Below are positions 33,244 to 41,270 of a stretch of DNA of 64,000 nucleotides, in pieces. The notes under the pieces are model-generated. The model ran no database searches, was not told the origin of the DNA, and saw only the letters and a program-made list of their open reading frames with translations. Where the stretch lies: the NCBI RefSeq assembly GCF_900109355.1, contig NZ_FOBF01000004.1, positions 186,001 through 250,000 on the forward strand, given 5' to 3'. This DNA is from Nonomuraea pusilla. GTDB lineage: Bacteria > Actinomycetota > Actinomycetes > Streptosporangiales > Streptosporangiaceae. The number at the start of each line of letters is the position of its first letter. Positions within the stretch are counted from its first letter, which is position 1. The position numbers were made by a program, and so were the translations under genes.

Positions 33244-34239
33244 TCACCTGCCGCGCGGGCGCCTCTGCTGGGCGGGCACCGGGGGGTACGGCTGGGCGTA
33301 CCGCTGGGGCTGCGCGGCGAACGGCGGGGCGGGCGCCGCCGGCGGCACCTGCGGCGCCTGGGCCGGCGGGGCCTGCTGGGCCTGCGGGGCCTGGACGGGA
33401 GCCCCCGGCTGCGCCCGCGGGGCCTGGGAGGCCGGCGGGGCGGCGAGGGGCCGCTGCTCGGCGGTGCGCCTGCGCATCTCCAGCCGGGCCACGAGCGCGG
33501 CGTCCTCGTTCAGCTCCTCCTCCGAGGGCGACAGCAGGACCATGAGCAGCATGGTGAGGGTGATCAGGCTGATGACGGTCATGAGCGGGACGAGGAAGTC
33601 GAGCGCGTCGGCGCCCGTGACCGCGCCGGGCTCCGGGTCCACCGTCACCATCATCGCCGCCATGCCGGTGTAGTGCATGCCGGCCACCGCCACGCCCATG
33701 ACGATCGCGGCGCCCGCGATCCAGATCGGCCGCCTGACCCGCAGCGTGAACCACAGCGCCGCCGTGGCCGCCACCACGGCGATGACCACCGAGGCGGCGA
33801 CGATCGGGCGCTCGTAGGTGACGTGGGCCGACATGTTCATCGCGTACATGCCGAGGTAGTGCATGCTGGCCACGCCGAGGCCGGTGAGCAGGCCGCCGCC
33901 GGCCAGCGAGAGCAGCCTGCCCTTGCCGTACGAGACGAGGAACAGGCCCGTGCCGACGACCACGATGGCGACCAGCGCGGAGACGACGGTGAGCGGCACG
34001 TCGTACCTGATCGTCGTGCCCTCGACCTCGAAGCCCATCATGGCGATGAAGTGCATGACCCAGATGCCGGTGCCGCCGATCGAGATGGCCGCGCCGATCA
34101 GCCAGCGCACCTTCGACGCTCCTCGCGAGACGTGCGCCTGGGCGGTCAGCCGCAGTCCGAGCATCGACCCGATGCACGACATCACGTAGGCGAGGACCGG
34201 CGTGAGCGGACCGTGGGTGAAATGATTCACAGCGGACAT
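33244..34239 (-). CDS. MHYT-domain membrane sensor protein
   Basis: 331 residues. Seven hydrophobic helices contain three MHYT motifs: MHFIAMMGF, MHYLGMYAM and MHYTGMAAM, predicted to bind copper at the outer face and sense a gas such as O2, CO or NO. No GGDEF, EAL or kinase domain follows; the C-terminal 90 residues are a Pro/Gln/Ala-rich tail ending in RRPRGR, cytoplasmic and probably disordered. The start is ATG 34237-34239 with AGGAAG upstream. It diverges from a sensor kinase, so signalling between them is possible but unproven. Confidence 0.9.
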   Translation of the reverse strand: MSAVNHFTHGPLTPVLAYVMSCIGSMLGLRLTAQAHVSRGASKVRWLIGAAISIGGTGIWVMHFIAMMGFEVEGTTIRYDVPLTVVSALVAIVVVGTGLFLVSYGKGRLLSLAGGGLLTGLGVASMHYLGMYAMNMSAHVTYERPIVAASVVIAVVAATAALWFTLRVRRPIWIAGAAIVMGVAVAGMHYTGMAAMMVTVDPEPGAVTGADALDFLVPLMTVISLITLTMLLMVLLSPSEEELNEDAALVARLEMRRRTAEQRPLAAPPASQAPRAQPGAPVQAPQAQQAPPAQAPQVPPAAPAPPFAAQPQRYAQPYPPVPAQQRRPRGR

Positions 34240-34329
34240 AACGGTCTTCCTTGTATTTGGGGGTTCACGGATTGTGTCAGGGTGAATGTCCATTTCGCAT
34301 GGATACTCGAACTATCTGTCAAGTCGGCG

Positions 34330-35469
34330 GTGAATAACCCCGGGATCGAGGGGCCGTTCCTCCGGGCGATCACCGTGTACCGGGTGGCGTCCCTGGCGTA
34401 CGCGGCCGTCCTCCTGGCCCGGCACGGCGGCTACGCGCACCCGGTCGCGGGCTGGCTGGTGATCGGCGTCATGGCGGTGTGGACGGCCGCCGCCGCCTTC
34501 GCCTACCCGGCCGCCGGCGTGCCCCGCCGCCCGCTCCTCGCGCTCGACCTGCTCGTCGCCCTGGCCTGCCTGTTCGCCACCCCGTACGTCGAGGGCCCGG
34601 GGCAGGGCGGCGCGGGCGGCCTGCCGGTCCCCGCCACCTGGGTGGCAGGGCCCGTCCTCGCCTGGGCGGTGCACGGCGGCAGGCGGGCGGGAGCGGTCGC
34701 AGCGGCCGCCGTCGCCGCCACCGACCTGTGGCTGCGCGTCCGCACCCCCGGCGCGGCGGTGCCGGGCAACGGCGCCGTGCTGCTGTTCCTCGCCGGCGTC
34801 GTCGTCGGCCACGTCGCGCGGCTGGCCAGGGAGGCGGAGGCGCGCATGCAGCGCGCCGTCGAGATGGAGGCCGCCCAGCGCGAGCGCGAGCGGATCGCCC
34901 GCGACATCCACGACTCGGTCCTGCAGGTGCTCGCGCTCGTCCAGCGGCGCGGGCGGCGGCTCGGCGGCGAGGCGGCCGAGCTGGGGCGCCTGGCCGGCGA
35001 GCAGGAGGCGGCGCTGCGCGAGCTCATCTCCTCCCGGCCCGCGCCCTCGGGCGCGGCCGACCTGCGCACCCTGCTCATGCGGTACGGCTCCGAGCTGATC
35101 ACCGTCTCCACGCCCGCCACGCCGCTCGTGCTGCCCGCCCGGGTCGCCGAGGAGACCGCGGCGGCCGTCGGCGCGGCACTGGACAACGTTCGGCGGCACT
35201 GCGGGCCCGGGGCGCGGGCCTGGGTGTTCGCCGAGTCGGGCGACGCCACGATCACGGTGACCGTCAGGGACGAGGGGCCCGGCATCCCCGAGGGACGGCT
35301 GGAGCGGGCGCTCGCCGACGGCCGCCTCGGCGTCGCCCAGTCGATCAGGGGACGGGTCGCCGGGCTCGGCGGCGCCGTCGTCATCACCTCGGCCCCGTCG
35401 GCGGGCACCGAGGTCGAGATCACCGTCCCCGCCCCGACGGGGGGTGCGGGCGGGCGGGAGCGGTCCTAG
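34330..35469 (+). CDS. MacS-like sensor histidine kinase
   Basis: 379 residues. The N-terminal 165 residues have about five membrane spans of the DUF5931 type. A HisKA_3-type helix follows, RERERIARDIHDSVLQVLAL with His194 as the likely phospho-acceptor, then a short HATPase with DNVRRH (N box), DEGPGIP (G1) and a degenerate final G box. It phosphorylates the LuxR-type regulator encoded 10 bases downstream. The pair resembles MacRS of S. coelicolor (morphology and actinorhodin). GTG 34330 is the most likely start; the -10 is near 34310-34315 (CTATCT). Confidence 0.85.
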   Translation: MNNPGIEGPFLRAITVYRVASLAYAAVLLARHGGYAHPVAGWLVIGVMAVWTAAAAFAYPAAGVPRRPLLALDLLVALACLFATPYVEGPGQGGAGGLPVPATWVAGPVLAWAVHGGRRAGAVAAAAVAATDLWLRVRTPGAAVPGNGAVLLFLAGVVVGHVARLAREAEARMQRAVEMEAAQRERERIARDIHDSVLQVLALVQRRGRRLGGEAAELGRLAGEQEAALRELISSRPAPSGAADLRTLLMRYGSELITVSTPATPLVLPARVAEETAAAVGAALDNVRRHCGPGARAWVFAESGDATITVTVRDEGPGIPEGRLERALADGRLGVAQSIRGRVAGLGGAVVITSAPSAGTEVEITVPAPTGGAGGRERS

Positions 35470-35479
35470 AGTGGCCCGC

Positions 35480-36136
35480 ATGGCAGGGGCCGGCGCGATC
35501 CGGGTGATGGTGGTGGACGACCACCCGATGTGGCGCGACGGCGTCGCGAGAGACCTCACCGAGGCGGGCTACGAGGTGGTCGCCGCCGTCGGCGAGGGCC
35601 GCGCGGCGCTCGCCGCCGCCGCGGCGGTCCGGCCCGACGTCGTCGTGCTCGACCTGCGCCTGCCCGACCTGTCGGGGGCGGAGGTGGCGGCCCGGCTGGG
35701 CGCCGTGGAGCCGCGGCCCCACGTGCTCGTCCTGTCGGCGAGCGCCGAGCAGGACGACGTCCTCGACGCCGTCAAGGCCGGCGCGTCCGGCTACCTGGTG
35801 AAGTCCGCGCGCAAGGAGGAGTTCCTCGACGCGGTGCGCCGCACGGCCGAGGGCGACGCCGTGTTCACGCCCGGCCTGGCCGGCCTGGTGCTCGGCGAGT
35901 ACCGCAGGCTCGCCGCCCAGCCCGCCCCCGCCGAGGGCCCGCGGCTGACCGAGCGCGAGACCGAGGTGCTCAGGCTCGTCGCCAAGGGCCTGTCGTACAA
36001 GCAGATCGCGGCCAGGCTGGTGCTCTCGCACCGCACCGTCCAGAACCACGTCCAGAACACGCTCGGCAAGCTCCAGCTGCACAACCGGGTCGAGCTGGTC
36101 CGATATGCGATCGAGCAGGGCCTGGACGCGGACTAA
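35480..36136 (+). CDS. MacR-like LuxR/NarL response regulator
   Basis: 218 residues. Receiver domain with MVVDDHPMW acidic pocket and Asp58 in VVLDLRLPD; a conserved Lys in YLVKSARKEE. The C-terminal GerE HTH (LTERETEVLRLVAKG, then SHRTVQNHVQNTLGKL) binds DNA. ATG 35480 is preceded by TAGAGT (35467-35472) whose first three bases are the stop codon of the kinase gene, so the regulator can also be transcribed alone from a leaderless promoter. Confidence 0.92.
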   Translation: MAGAGAIRVMVVDDHPMWRDGVARDLTEAGYEVVAAVGEGRAALAAAAAVRPDVVVLDLRLPDLSGAEVAARLGAVEPRPHVLVLSASAEQDDVLDAVKAGASGYLVKSARKEEFLDAVRRTAEGDAVFTPGLAGLVLGEYRRLAAQPAPAEGPRLTERETEVLRLVAKGLSYKQIAARLVLSHRTVQNHVQNTLGKLQLHNRVELVRYAIEQGLDAD

Positions 36137-36199
36137 ACTCGATGGGTCGCGGCGTTGCCATCTAGGCGCGCGTTCCCCGTCTTCCCCGGAGGTTCCACC

Positions 36200-37396
36200 A
36201 TGACGATGTCCGCCCTGGGCGAGCCGTGCGTTCTGCTCAAGCTGGGCGAGATCGTCCTGAAGGGCAAGAACCGCGAGCTGTTCGAGCGACGGCTGGTCAG
36301 CAACATCCGCGACGCCCTGCGGCAGCTCGACCTCAAGCTCGACGTCCGCAGGCGCCACGGCGTCGTCGCGATCTTCATGCCGCCGGGCGCCACCGTCGAG
36401 CAGGCCGAGGCCGTGGCCCAGCGGGTCGCCGACGTGCCCGGCCTGGTCTGGATCCACCGCGCCTGGCGGGTCGCCAAGGACCCCGACACCGTCATGAAGG
36501 CCGGGCTGGAGCTGCTGCGCGACCGCGACGAGGTCAAGCGGGGCGCCAGCTTCGCCGTGCGCTCGCGCCGCCGCGACAAGCGCTTCCCGCTGCGCTCCAA
36601 CGAGCTCGACCGGCTGGTCGGCGGGGCCATCAACGACGAGTACGGCCTTCCGGTGAACCTGAGCAGGCCCGAGCTGACCCTCTCCATCGAGGTCGACAGG
36701 GACGAGGTGTTCGTCTACACCGACGGCATCCCCGGCCAGGGCGGCCTGCCGGTCGGCAGCAGCGGCCGGGCGCTGGTGCTCATGTCGGGCGGCATCGACT
36801 CGCCCGTCGCCGCCTACCGCATGATGCGGCGCGGCCTCCACGTCGACTTCCTGCACTTCTCCGGCATCCCGTTCACCACCTCCGAGTCGATCTACAAGGC
36901 GTACGCGCTGGTCAGGAAGCTCGACAGGTTCCAGGGCAGGTCGCGCCTCTGGGTGGTGCCGTTCGGCAAGGCCCAGCAGTCGATCCGCACGTCCGGCCAG
37001 GACCGCCTGGCGGTCATCGCGCAGCGCCGCCTGATGCTGAAGACGGCCGAGGAGGTCGCCCACCGCATCCACGCCTCGGCGCTCGTCACCGGCGACGCGC
37101 TCGGCCAGGTCTCCTCCCAGACCCTCGCCAACATCACCGCCCAGGACAACGCGGTTGACCTGCCGATCCTGCGCCCGCTCGTCGGCTGGGACAAGACCGA
37201 GATCATGGCCGAGGCGCGGCGCATCGGCACGCTGGAGATCTCCGAGCTGCCCGACGAGGACTGCTGCTCACTGCTCGCCCCCAAGCGCGCCGAGACGCGG
37301 GCCAAGATCGAGGACCTCAAGCAGATCGAGCGCCGGCTCGACGCCGAGGAGCTGTGCGTCCAGCTCGCCGACTCCGTCCAGGAGTACACGATCTGA
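36200..37396 (+). CDS. thiI: tRNA 4-thiouridine / thiazole sulfurtransferase ThiI
   Basis: 398 residues: ferredoxin-like and THUMP domains (1-165), then a PP-loop AANH domain with LMSGGIDSPVAAYRMM (SGGxDS) that adenylates the target. It lacks the C-terminal rhodanese domain of the E. coli enzyme; a DEDCCSLLAP segment supplies two adjacent Cys. It modifies U8 of tRNA and in some bacteria passes sulfur to ThiS, which fits the thiS-thiG-thiO operon 17 kb away. ATG 36200 follows GGAGG with seven bases' spacing. Confidence 0.94.
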   Translation: MTMSALGEPCVLLKLGEIVLKGKNRELFERRLVSNIRDALRQLDLKLDVRRRHGVVAIFMPPGATVEQAEAVAQRVADVPGLVWIHRAWRVAKDPDTVMKAGLELLRDRDEVKRGASFAVRSRRRDKRFPLRSNELDRLVGGAINDEYGLPVNLSRPELTLSIEVDRDEVFVYTDGIPGQGGLPVGSSGRALVLMSGGIDSPVAAYRMMRRGLHVDFLHFSGIPFTTSESIYKAYALVRKLDRFQGRSRLWVVPFGKAQQSIRTSGQDRLAVIAQRRLMLKTAEEVAHRIHASALVTGDALGQVSSQTLANITAQDNAVDLPILRPLVGWDKTEIMAEARRIGTLEISELPDEDCCSLLAPKRAETRAKIEDLKQIERRLDAEELCVQLADSVQEYTI

Positions 37397-37407
37397 CGGC
37401 CGCGCCG

Positions 37408-37698
37408 TCAGGCGGCGTCCACCTTGAACGGGTCGTGCTCGGCCAGCAGCTTGTCCAGCCTGGCCTGGTCCACGCGGCTGCTCACCTCCACCAGCTCCTG
37501 CCGGTCGCGGACGACCTTGCACAGGGTGACGGTGGAGGTGACGACGTACAGCAGGCCGAGCGCCAGGAACGCCCTGACCCACGCGGCGGCGGGCAGGTAG
37601 GCCAGGGCGATCACCATGGACGCCACGGAGACGGCGAACGACAGCACCGCCTGGGCGTAGAAGGCGGTGGTCTGGGTGGGCCTGATGGGCTTGGTCAT
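37408..37698 (-). CDS. YiaA/YiaB-like two-span membrane protein
   Basis: 96 residues. Two hydrophobic helices, FYAQAVLSFAVSVASMVIALA and AFLALGLLYVVTSTVTL, are followed by KVVRDRQE, the YiaAB signature, and a charged C-tail. Function is unknown. On the minus strand CACGAT lies six bases before ATG 37696-37698, a leaderless pattern; a longer start at 37734 is less likely. Convergent with thiI, 11 bases apart. Confidence 0.78.
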   Translation of the reverse strand: MTKPIRPTQTTAFYAQAVLSFAVSVASMVIALAYLPAAAWVRAFLALGLLYVVTSTVTLCKVVRDRQELVEVSSRVDQARLDKLLAEHDPFKVDAA

Positions 37699-37813
37699 GG
37701 GCCCATCGTGGCCCGCGGCGGCGGCCCGGCGCATGGGTGCGCGTACTCAGACCACCGGTGAGTACGACCGGCGAGGGTGGGCCGGACGTACCCGCATCCC
37801 CGGGAGGCGGGGG

Positions 37814-38848
37814 TCAGGCGGTGACGGGCGCGGCCGCCGCCGCCTTGCCGAGCAGCGGGGGGAAGTCCGTCATGACCTGGGCCAGGTCGCCGAGGTCGGA
37901 GAAGACCAGCGCCTGCGGGCCGTCGCACAGCGCCTGCTCGGGGCGCGGGTGCACGTCGATGATCACGCCGTCGGCGCCGACGGCGATCGCCGCGCGGGTC
38001 AGCGGCAGCACCAGGTCGCGCCGGCCGCCCGAGTGCGACGGGTCGACGATGACCGGCAGGTGCGACAGCCGCTGCGCCACCGGCACGGCCGAGACGTCCA
38101 GCGTGTTGCGGGTCGCCGTCTCGAACGTCCTGATGCCGCGCTCGCACAGCACGATGTCGAGGTTGCCGCGCTGCGCGATGTACTCGGCCGCCATCAGCCA
38201 CTCCTCGATCGTGGCGTTCATGCCGCGCTTCAGCATCACCGGCCGGCCCGCCGCGCCGACCGCCTGCAGCAGCGCGAAGTTCTGCGCGTTGCGGGTGCCC
38301 ACCTGCAGCATGTCGGCGTACGAGGCGACCAGCTCCACGTCCTGCGCGTCCACGACCTCCGTGACCACCGGCAGGCCCGTCTCCTCGCGCACCGCCGCCA
38401 GGATGCGCAGGCCCTCCTCGCCCAGCCCCTGGAACGCGTACGGCGACGTGCGCGGCTTGAACGCGCCGCCGCGCAGCAGCGTCGCGCCCGCCGCCTGCGC
38501 CATCCGCGCCGCCTCAAGCGTCTGCTCGTGCGTCTCCACCGCGCACGGCCCGGCGATCAGCGTGACCGTGTCGGGGCCGATCGGCACCCCGCCGACCCTG
38601 ACCGTGGACCGCTCGGGGTGGTTCTCCCTGCTCACCAGCTTGTACGGGGTGGACACCCGCATGACGTCGCGCACGCCCGGCATGCCGCGCAGCGCCGCCG
38701 CGTCGAGCTGGGTCACGTCGCCCACCAGGCCGACGATCGTGCGCAGCACCCCCTTGCTGACGAACGCCTCGACGCCGGCCGCCTGGACGACCGACACGAT
38801 CGACTCCAGATCGCCGGGGGTGGCCTCCGGGCCCATCACGATGACCAT
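37814..38848 (-). CDS. aroF: 3-deoxy-7-phosphoheptulonate (DAHP) synthase, type I-beta
   Basis: 344 residues. The first 75 residues form the ferredoxin-like regulatory domain (MVIVMGPEATPGDLESIV start) known from type I-beta enzymes. The barrel has the metal Cys and phosphate motifs IAGPCAVE, FKPRTSPYAF, LKRGMNATIEEW and DPSHSGG. It condenses PEP and erythrose 4-phosphate, the first step of the shikimate pathway. The gene is preceded by a Phe-Trp-Tyr leader peptide and a hairpin, so it is controlled by aromatic amino acid supply. M. tuberculosis has a type II enzyme (AroG) at this position. Confidence 0.95.
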   Translation of the reverse strand: MVIVMGPEATPGDLESIVSVVQAAGVEAFVSKGVLRTIVGLVGDVTQLDAAALRGMPGVRDVMRVSTPYKLVSRENHPERSTVRVGGVPIGPDTVTLIAGPCAVETHEQTLEAARMAQAAGATLLRGGAFKPRTSPYAFQGLGEEGLRILAAVREETGLPVVTEVVDAQDVELVASYADMLQVGTRNAQNFALLQAVGAAGRPVMLKRGMNATIEEWLMAAEYIAQRGNLDIVLCERGIRTFETATRNTLDVSAVPVAQRLSHLPVIVDPSHSGGRRDLVLPLTRAAIAVGADGVIIDVHPRPEQALCDGPQALVFSDLGDLAQVMTDFPPLLGKAAAAAPVTA

Positions 38849-38902
38849 CTCTACCGCTCTCCCTCGTTGACAACGTCTCTCTCGACACCTGCTGAAAACG
38901 CA

Positions 38903-38936
38903 GAAGGCCCCGGGTCCAGCTGGACCCGGGGCCTTC
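38903..38936 (-). terminator. Attenuator hairpin upstream of aroF
   Basis: A perfect 34-bp palindrome: arms GAAGGCCCCGGGTCCAG and CTGGACCCGGGGCCTTC meet with no unpaired centre. On the minus strand, the direction of aroF, it is followed by TGCGTTTTC. It lies between the leader peptide stop and the aroF start, where an attenuator belongs. The leader carries GGACCC, which could pair with GGGTCC in the near arm to form an antiterminator. Confidence 0.88.
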
Positions 38937-38950
38937 CGTTCGCCTGTCTG

Positions 38951-39019
38951 CTAGCGCAGCGTCAGATGGCGAACGGACTCGGGTCCGTCGCCATACCAAA
39001 ACAGGAACGCGGTGCGCAT
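38951..39019 (-). CDS. aroF leader peptide (aromatic attenuation)
   Basis: A 22-codon ORF, ATG at 39017-39019 to TAG at 38951-38953, encoding a peptide that begins MRTAF and contains consecutive Phe-Trp-Tyr (LFWYGDGPES). Ribosome stalling at these codons when any aromatic amino acid is scarce would favour antitermination. TAGCAT on the minus strand (39028-39033) lies eight bases before the ATG, so the leader mRNA is nearly leaderless. This gene is too short for routine ORF calling. Confidence 0.9.
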   Translation of the reverse strand: MRTAFLFWYGDGPESVRHLTLR

Positions 39020-39114
39020 AGCTCGCAATGCTAGCGCACCGCACCCGCGCGCGAACCACGGGCGGGCCGATGGCAGGATGGCCCAAGACCGCGAGACCGT
39101 CGAGGGGAGTGATC

Positions 39115-39711
39115 GTGGAGGAGTCGCGCCTGCCTCCAGGCCAGTACGTGCCGCGCGGCCGACCCGTGATCCACTACGGCAGGGTCCCGGCGTTCAGGCC
39201 CGACAGCTGGGACTTCCGCGTCTTCGGCGCCACCGCCTCCGGCGAGGTGCACCGTCTCACCTGGCCCGAGTTCGAGCGGCTCCCGCGCCTGACGGTCATG
39301 GCCGACTTCCACTGCGTCACCAAGTTCTCGCTCATGGCCAACGAGTGGAGCGGCGTCGCCCCGTCCACGATCATGGAGTTCGCGCCGCCCGCGCCCGAGG
39401 TGCGCCACGTCATGATCTGGGCCGAGTACGGCTACAGCGCGAACGTCAGGATGTCCGACTTCGTCGCCCCCGACACCCTGTTCGCCCTGGAACTCGATGA
39501 GAAGCCCCTCACGCCGGAGCGCGGCTTCCCCCTGCGGGCCGTCGTCCCCCACCTGTACGCGTGGAAGAGCGTCAAGTGGGTGCGCGGCATCGAGTACCTC
39601 CTGGAGGACCGCAGGGGCTTCTGGGAGGAGCGCGGCTACCACAACCTGGCCGACCCGTGGCAGGAGCAGCGCTACTCCTACCAGGAGGAGCCGGGTGACG
39701 GCCCGCCCTGA
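39115..39711 (+). CDS. Sulfite-oxidase-like molybdopterin oxidoreductase
   Basis: About 198 residues, a stand-alone Oxidored_molyb domain. The cofactor Cys is in MADFHCVTKFS (HCVT), followed by WSGVAPSTIME, and the C-terminal part holds WKSVKWVRGIEYL. No signal peptide or transmembrane segment, so it is probably cytoplasmic. The electron acceptor and substrate are unknown. GTG 39115 lies seven bases after GAGGGG (39102-39107); starts at 39070 or 39028 would add low-complexity residues. It diverges from the aroF leader region. Confidence 0.88.
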   Translation: MEESRLPPGQYVPRGRPVIHYGRVPAFRPDSWDFRVFGATASGEVHRLTWPEFERLPRLTVMADFHCVTKFSLMANEWSGVAPSTIMEFAPPAPEVRHVMIWAEYGYSANVRMSDFVAPDTLFALELDEKPLTPERGFPLRAVVPHLYAWKSVKWVRGIEYLLEDRRGFWEERGYHNLADPWQEQRYSYQEEPGDGPP

Positions 39712-39720
39712 CCGGTGGCG

Positions 39721-39744
39721 TTGCGTGACCGTGCGGTGACGCAA
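39721..39744. promoter_or_regulatory. 24-bp near-perfect palindrome upstream of the LytTR gene
   Basis: TTGCGT-g-ACCG, two bases, CGGT-g-ACGCAA: all pairs match except one G/G position. It sits 9 bases after the molybdoprotein stop and about 50 bases before the LytTR regulator start. It could be an operator for that regulator or a terminator of the upstream gene. Confidence 0.5.
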
Positions 39745-39794
39745 AGTTGGAATCTCGGTTGTGACCTTTGCCTTCATGCGGCAGCGTGGTGGTC

Positions 39795-40535
39795 ATGCTA
39801 CGAGTGCTGGCCGTCGACGACGAGGCGCCCGCCCTTGAGGAGCTCGCCTACCTGCTGCGCCAGGACGCCCGGATCGAGCACGTCACCACCGCGCCCGACG
39901 GCGTCACCGCGCTGCAGGACATGGTCCAGATGATCGGCGGGGGAGAGCGGCTCGACGGCGTGTTCCTCGACGTCCGCATGCCCGGCCTCGACGGCCTCGA
40001 CCTCGCCCGGCTCGTCGGCGGCTTCCCCAGCCCGCCCAAGCTCGTCTTCGTCACCGCGTACGACGAGTGGGCGGTGCAGGCGTTCGACCTCGAAGCCGTC
40101 GACTACCTGCTCAAGCCGGTCAGGGCCGAGCGGCTGGCCGAGGCGGTGCGGCGCCTGGAGGCCGCGGCCTCGCCCCCGCCGGAGCCGGGGCGCGACGACG
40201 TCATCCCGGTGGAGCTGGGCGGCCGCACCCGGTTCGTGCCCCAGGTGGCCGTCTGGTTCGCCGAGGCCAAGGGCGACTACGTGCGCCTGCACACCGGCGA
40301 CGGCAGCTACCTCGTCCGCATGTCGCTGGCCGCGCTGGAGCGCCGCTGGTCCGAGGCCGGCTTCATCCGCATCCACCGCAGCACCCTCGTCTCGGCCCGG
40401 CATGTCACGGAGCTCAGGTTCGAGGGCGGGCGCGTCAGCCTGACGGTCGGCACGGAGACCCTTCAGGTCAGCCGCCGCCACACCCGCCAGGTCCGCGAGC
40501 AGCTCATCCGCGGGCCCAGGACGACCTTCTCCTGA
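39795..40535 (+). CDS. LytTR family response regulator (orphan)
   Basis: 246 residues. Receiver domain 1-115: AVDDEAPALEELAYLL, Asp59 in VFLDVRMPG and Lys in YLLKPVRAERL. The LytTR DNA-binding domain follows (about 135-240) with VWFAEAKGDYVRLHT and IRIHRSTLVSARHV. LytTR regulators normally pair with a histidine kinase, but none is adjacent: upstream is a molybdoprotein and downstream about 735 bases are gene-free. ATG 39795 has a G-rich GTGGTGGTC upstream. Confidence 0.92.
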   Translation: MLRVLAVDDEAPALEELAYLLRQDARIEHVTTAPDGVTALQDMVQMIGGGERLDGVFLDVRMPGLDGLDLARLVGGFPSPPKLVFVTAYDEWAVQAFDLEAVDYLLKPVRAERLAEAVRRLEAAASPPPEPGRDDVIPVELGGRTRFVPQVAVWFAEAKGDYVRLHTGDGSYLVRMSLAALERRWSEAGFIRIHRSTLVSARHVTELRFEGGRVSLTVGTETLQVSRRHTRQVREQLIRGPRTTFS

Positions 40536-41270
40536 CCGCCGGGGTGCTCGCGCCTTTCCGGCTTGACGGGGGGCGCGATCCGGATGCCCCCAACCCTCGC
40601 GGCTCCGGGCTCGACCGGCCGCGGCGCGCGGCCGGGGCGTCCATGAAGCAGCCGTGGCGACCCGGACGGGGCCAGGGCTCCTCCTAAGGGGTGAGCGTGA
40701 AACGGGGCGGAGCGTCGGGGCGCCGTCCGCGCGCTCCGGCGGTGCGGCGTCGGGGCGGCTGTGCGGCGATGTCGCTGGTCACGCGGGTTCGAGGGCGGCG
40801 CCGCCGGGGACGGGCGCGCCGCCGCGAGGACGGGGCAGTGCTGCGCGGGCCCCCATGGATACCGTTCGTCGCGCCGCAGCGCCCGCTCGCCGGACGGACG
40901 CGCTCCGTACATCGATGGTTACTGACCGTTCGACGAGCTGTCCGTAAACCGGGTTTCACCTACAAGATCGCAACCGTAGTGTTTCGGCATCAGAAAGCCG
41001 CCCGGCGCATCGGGGGGGACGGGCCGCCCGGCCCACCGCAGGTCTGATGCGCCGGCTTCACTGGTGACCGCCCAGGTCACCGCGGCCGCCGGGCCCTTTA
41101 CCGGGGGGGTAGGGCCCGCCTGCCGTCCACGTGAGGGGGCGCCTGCACCGGCCGGCACCGGCCGCGACCCGGCCCCGCGATCCGGCCTTCGGGGGCGGCC
41201 GGATCGCGTGAGCAGGCGCCCCTGTCACGTGAACGCCTTGCCTCACGTGACAGGCGGCCCGCCCCGCGCG
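40536..41270. other. 735-bp gene-free region with a cluster of stem-loops
   Basis: No convincing protein gene: short frames such as 40691-41047 are Arg/Gly-rich without family features. From 41002 the sequence is highly structured. CCGGCGCATC (41002-41011) pairs with GATGCGCCGG (41046-41055) around an inner GGGCC-GCCC-GGCCC. GGGGCGCCTGC (41136-41146) pairs with GCAGGCGCCCC (41212-41222), enclosing CGCGATCCGGCC (41176-41187)/GGCCGGATCGCG (41197-41208). A 12-bp stem-loop (41221-41254) follows. CACGTGA occurs three times. It may be a structured RNA, a terminator cluster or a protein-binding element. Confidence 0.7.
41221..41254 (-). terminator. Terminator-like hairpin at the 3' end of nfo
   Basis: CCTGTCACGTGA (41221-41232) pairs with TCACGTGACAGG (41243-41254), loop of 10 bases, 17 bases beyond the nfo stop. 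Each arm contains the palindrome TCACGTGA, so it could also bind protein. Confidence 0.65.

Noticed and set aside
40691..41047. 118-codon frame in the structured gap
   Set aside because: Arg/Gly-rich, no Shine-Dalgarno or -10 in a sensible place, and it ends within the stem-loop region; codon positions show no coding bias beyond base composition.
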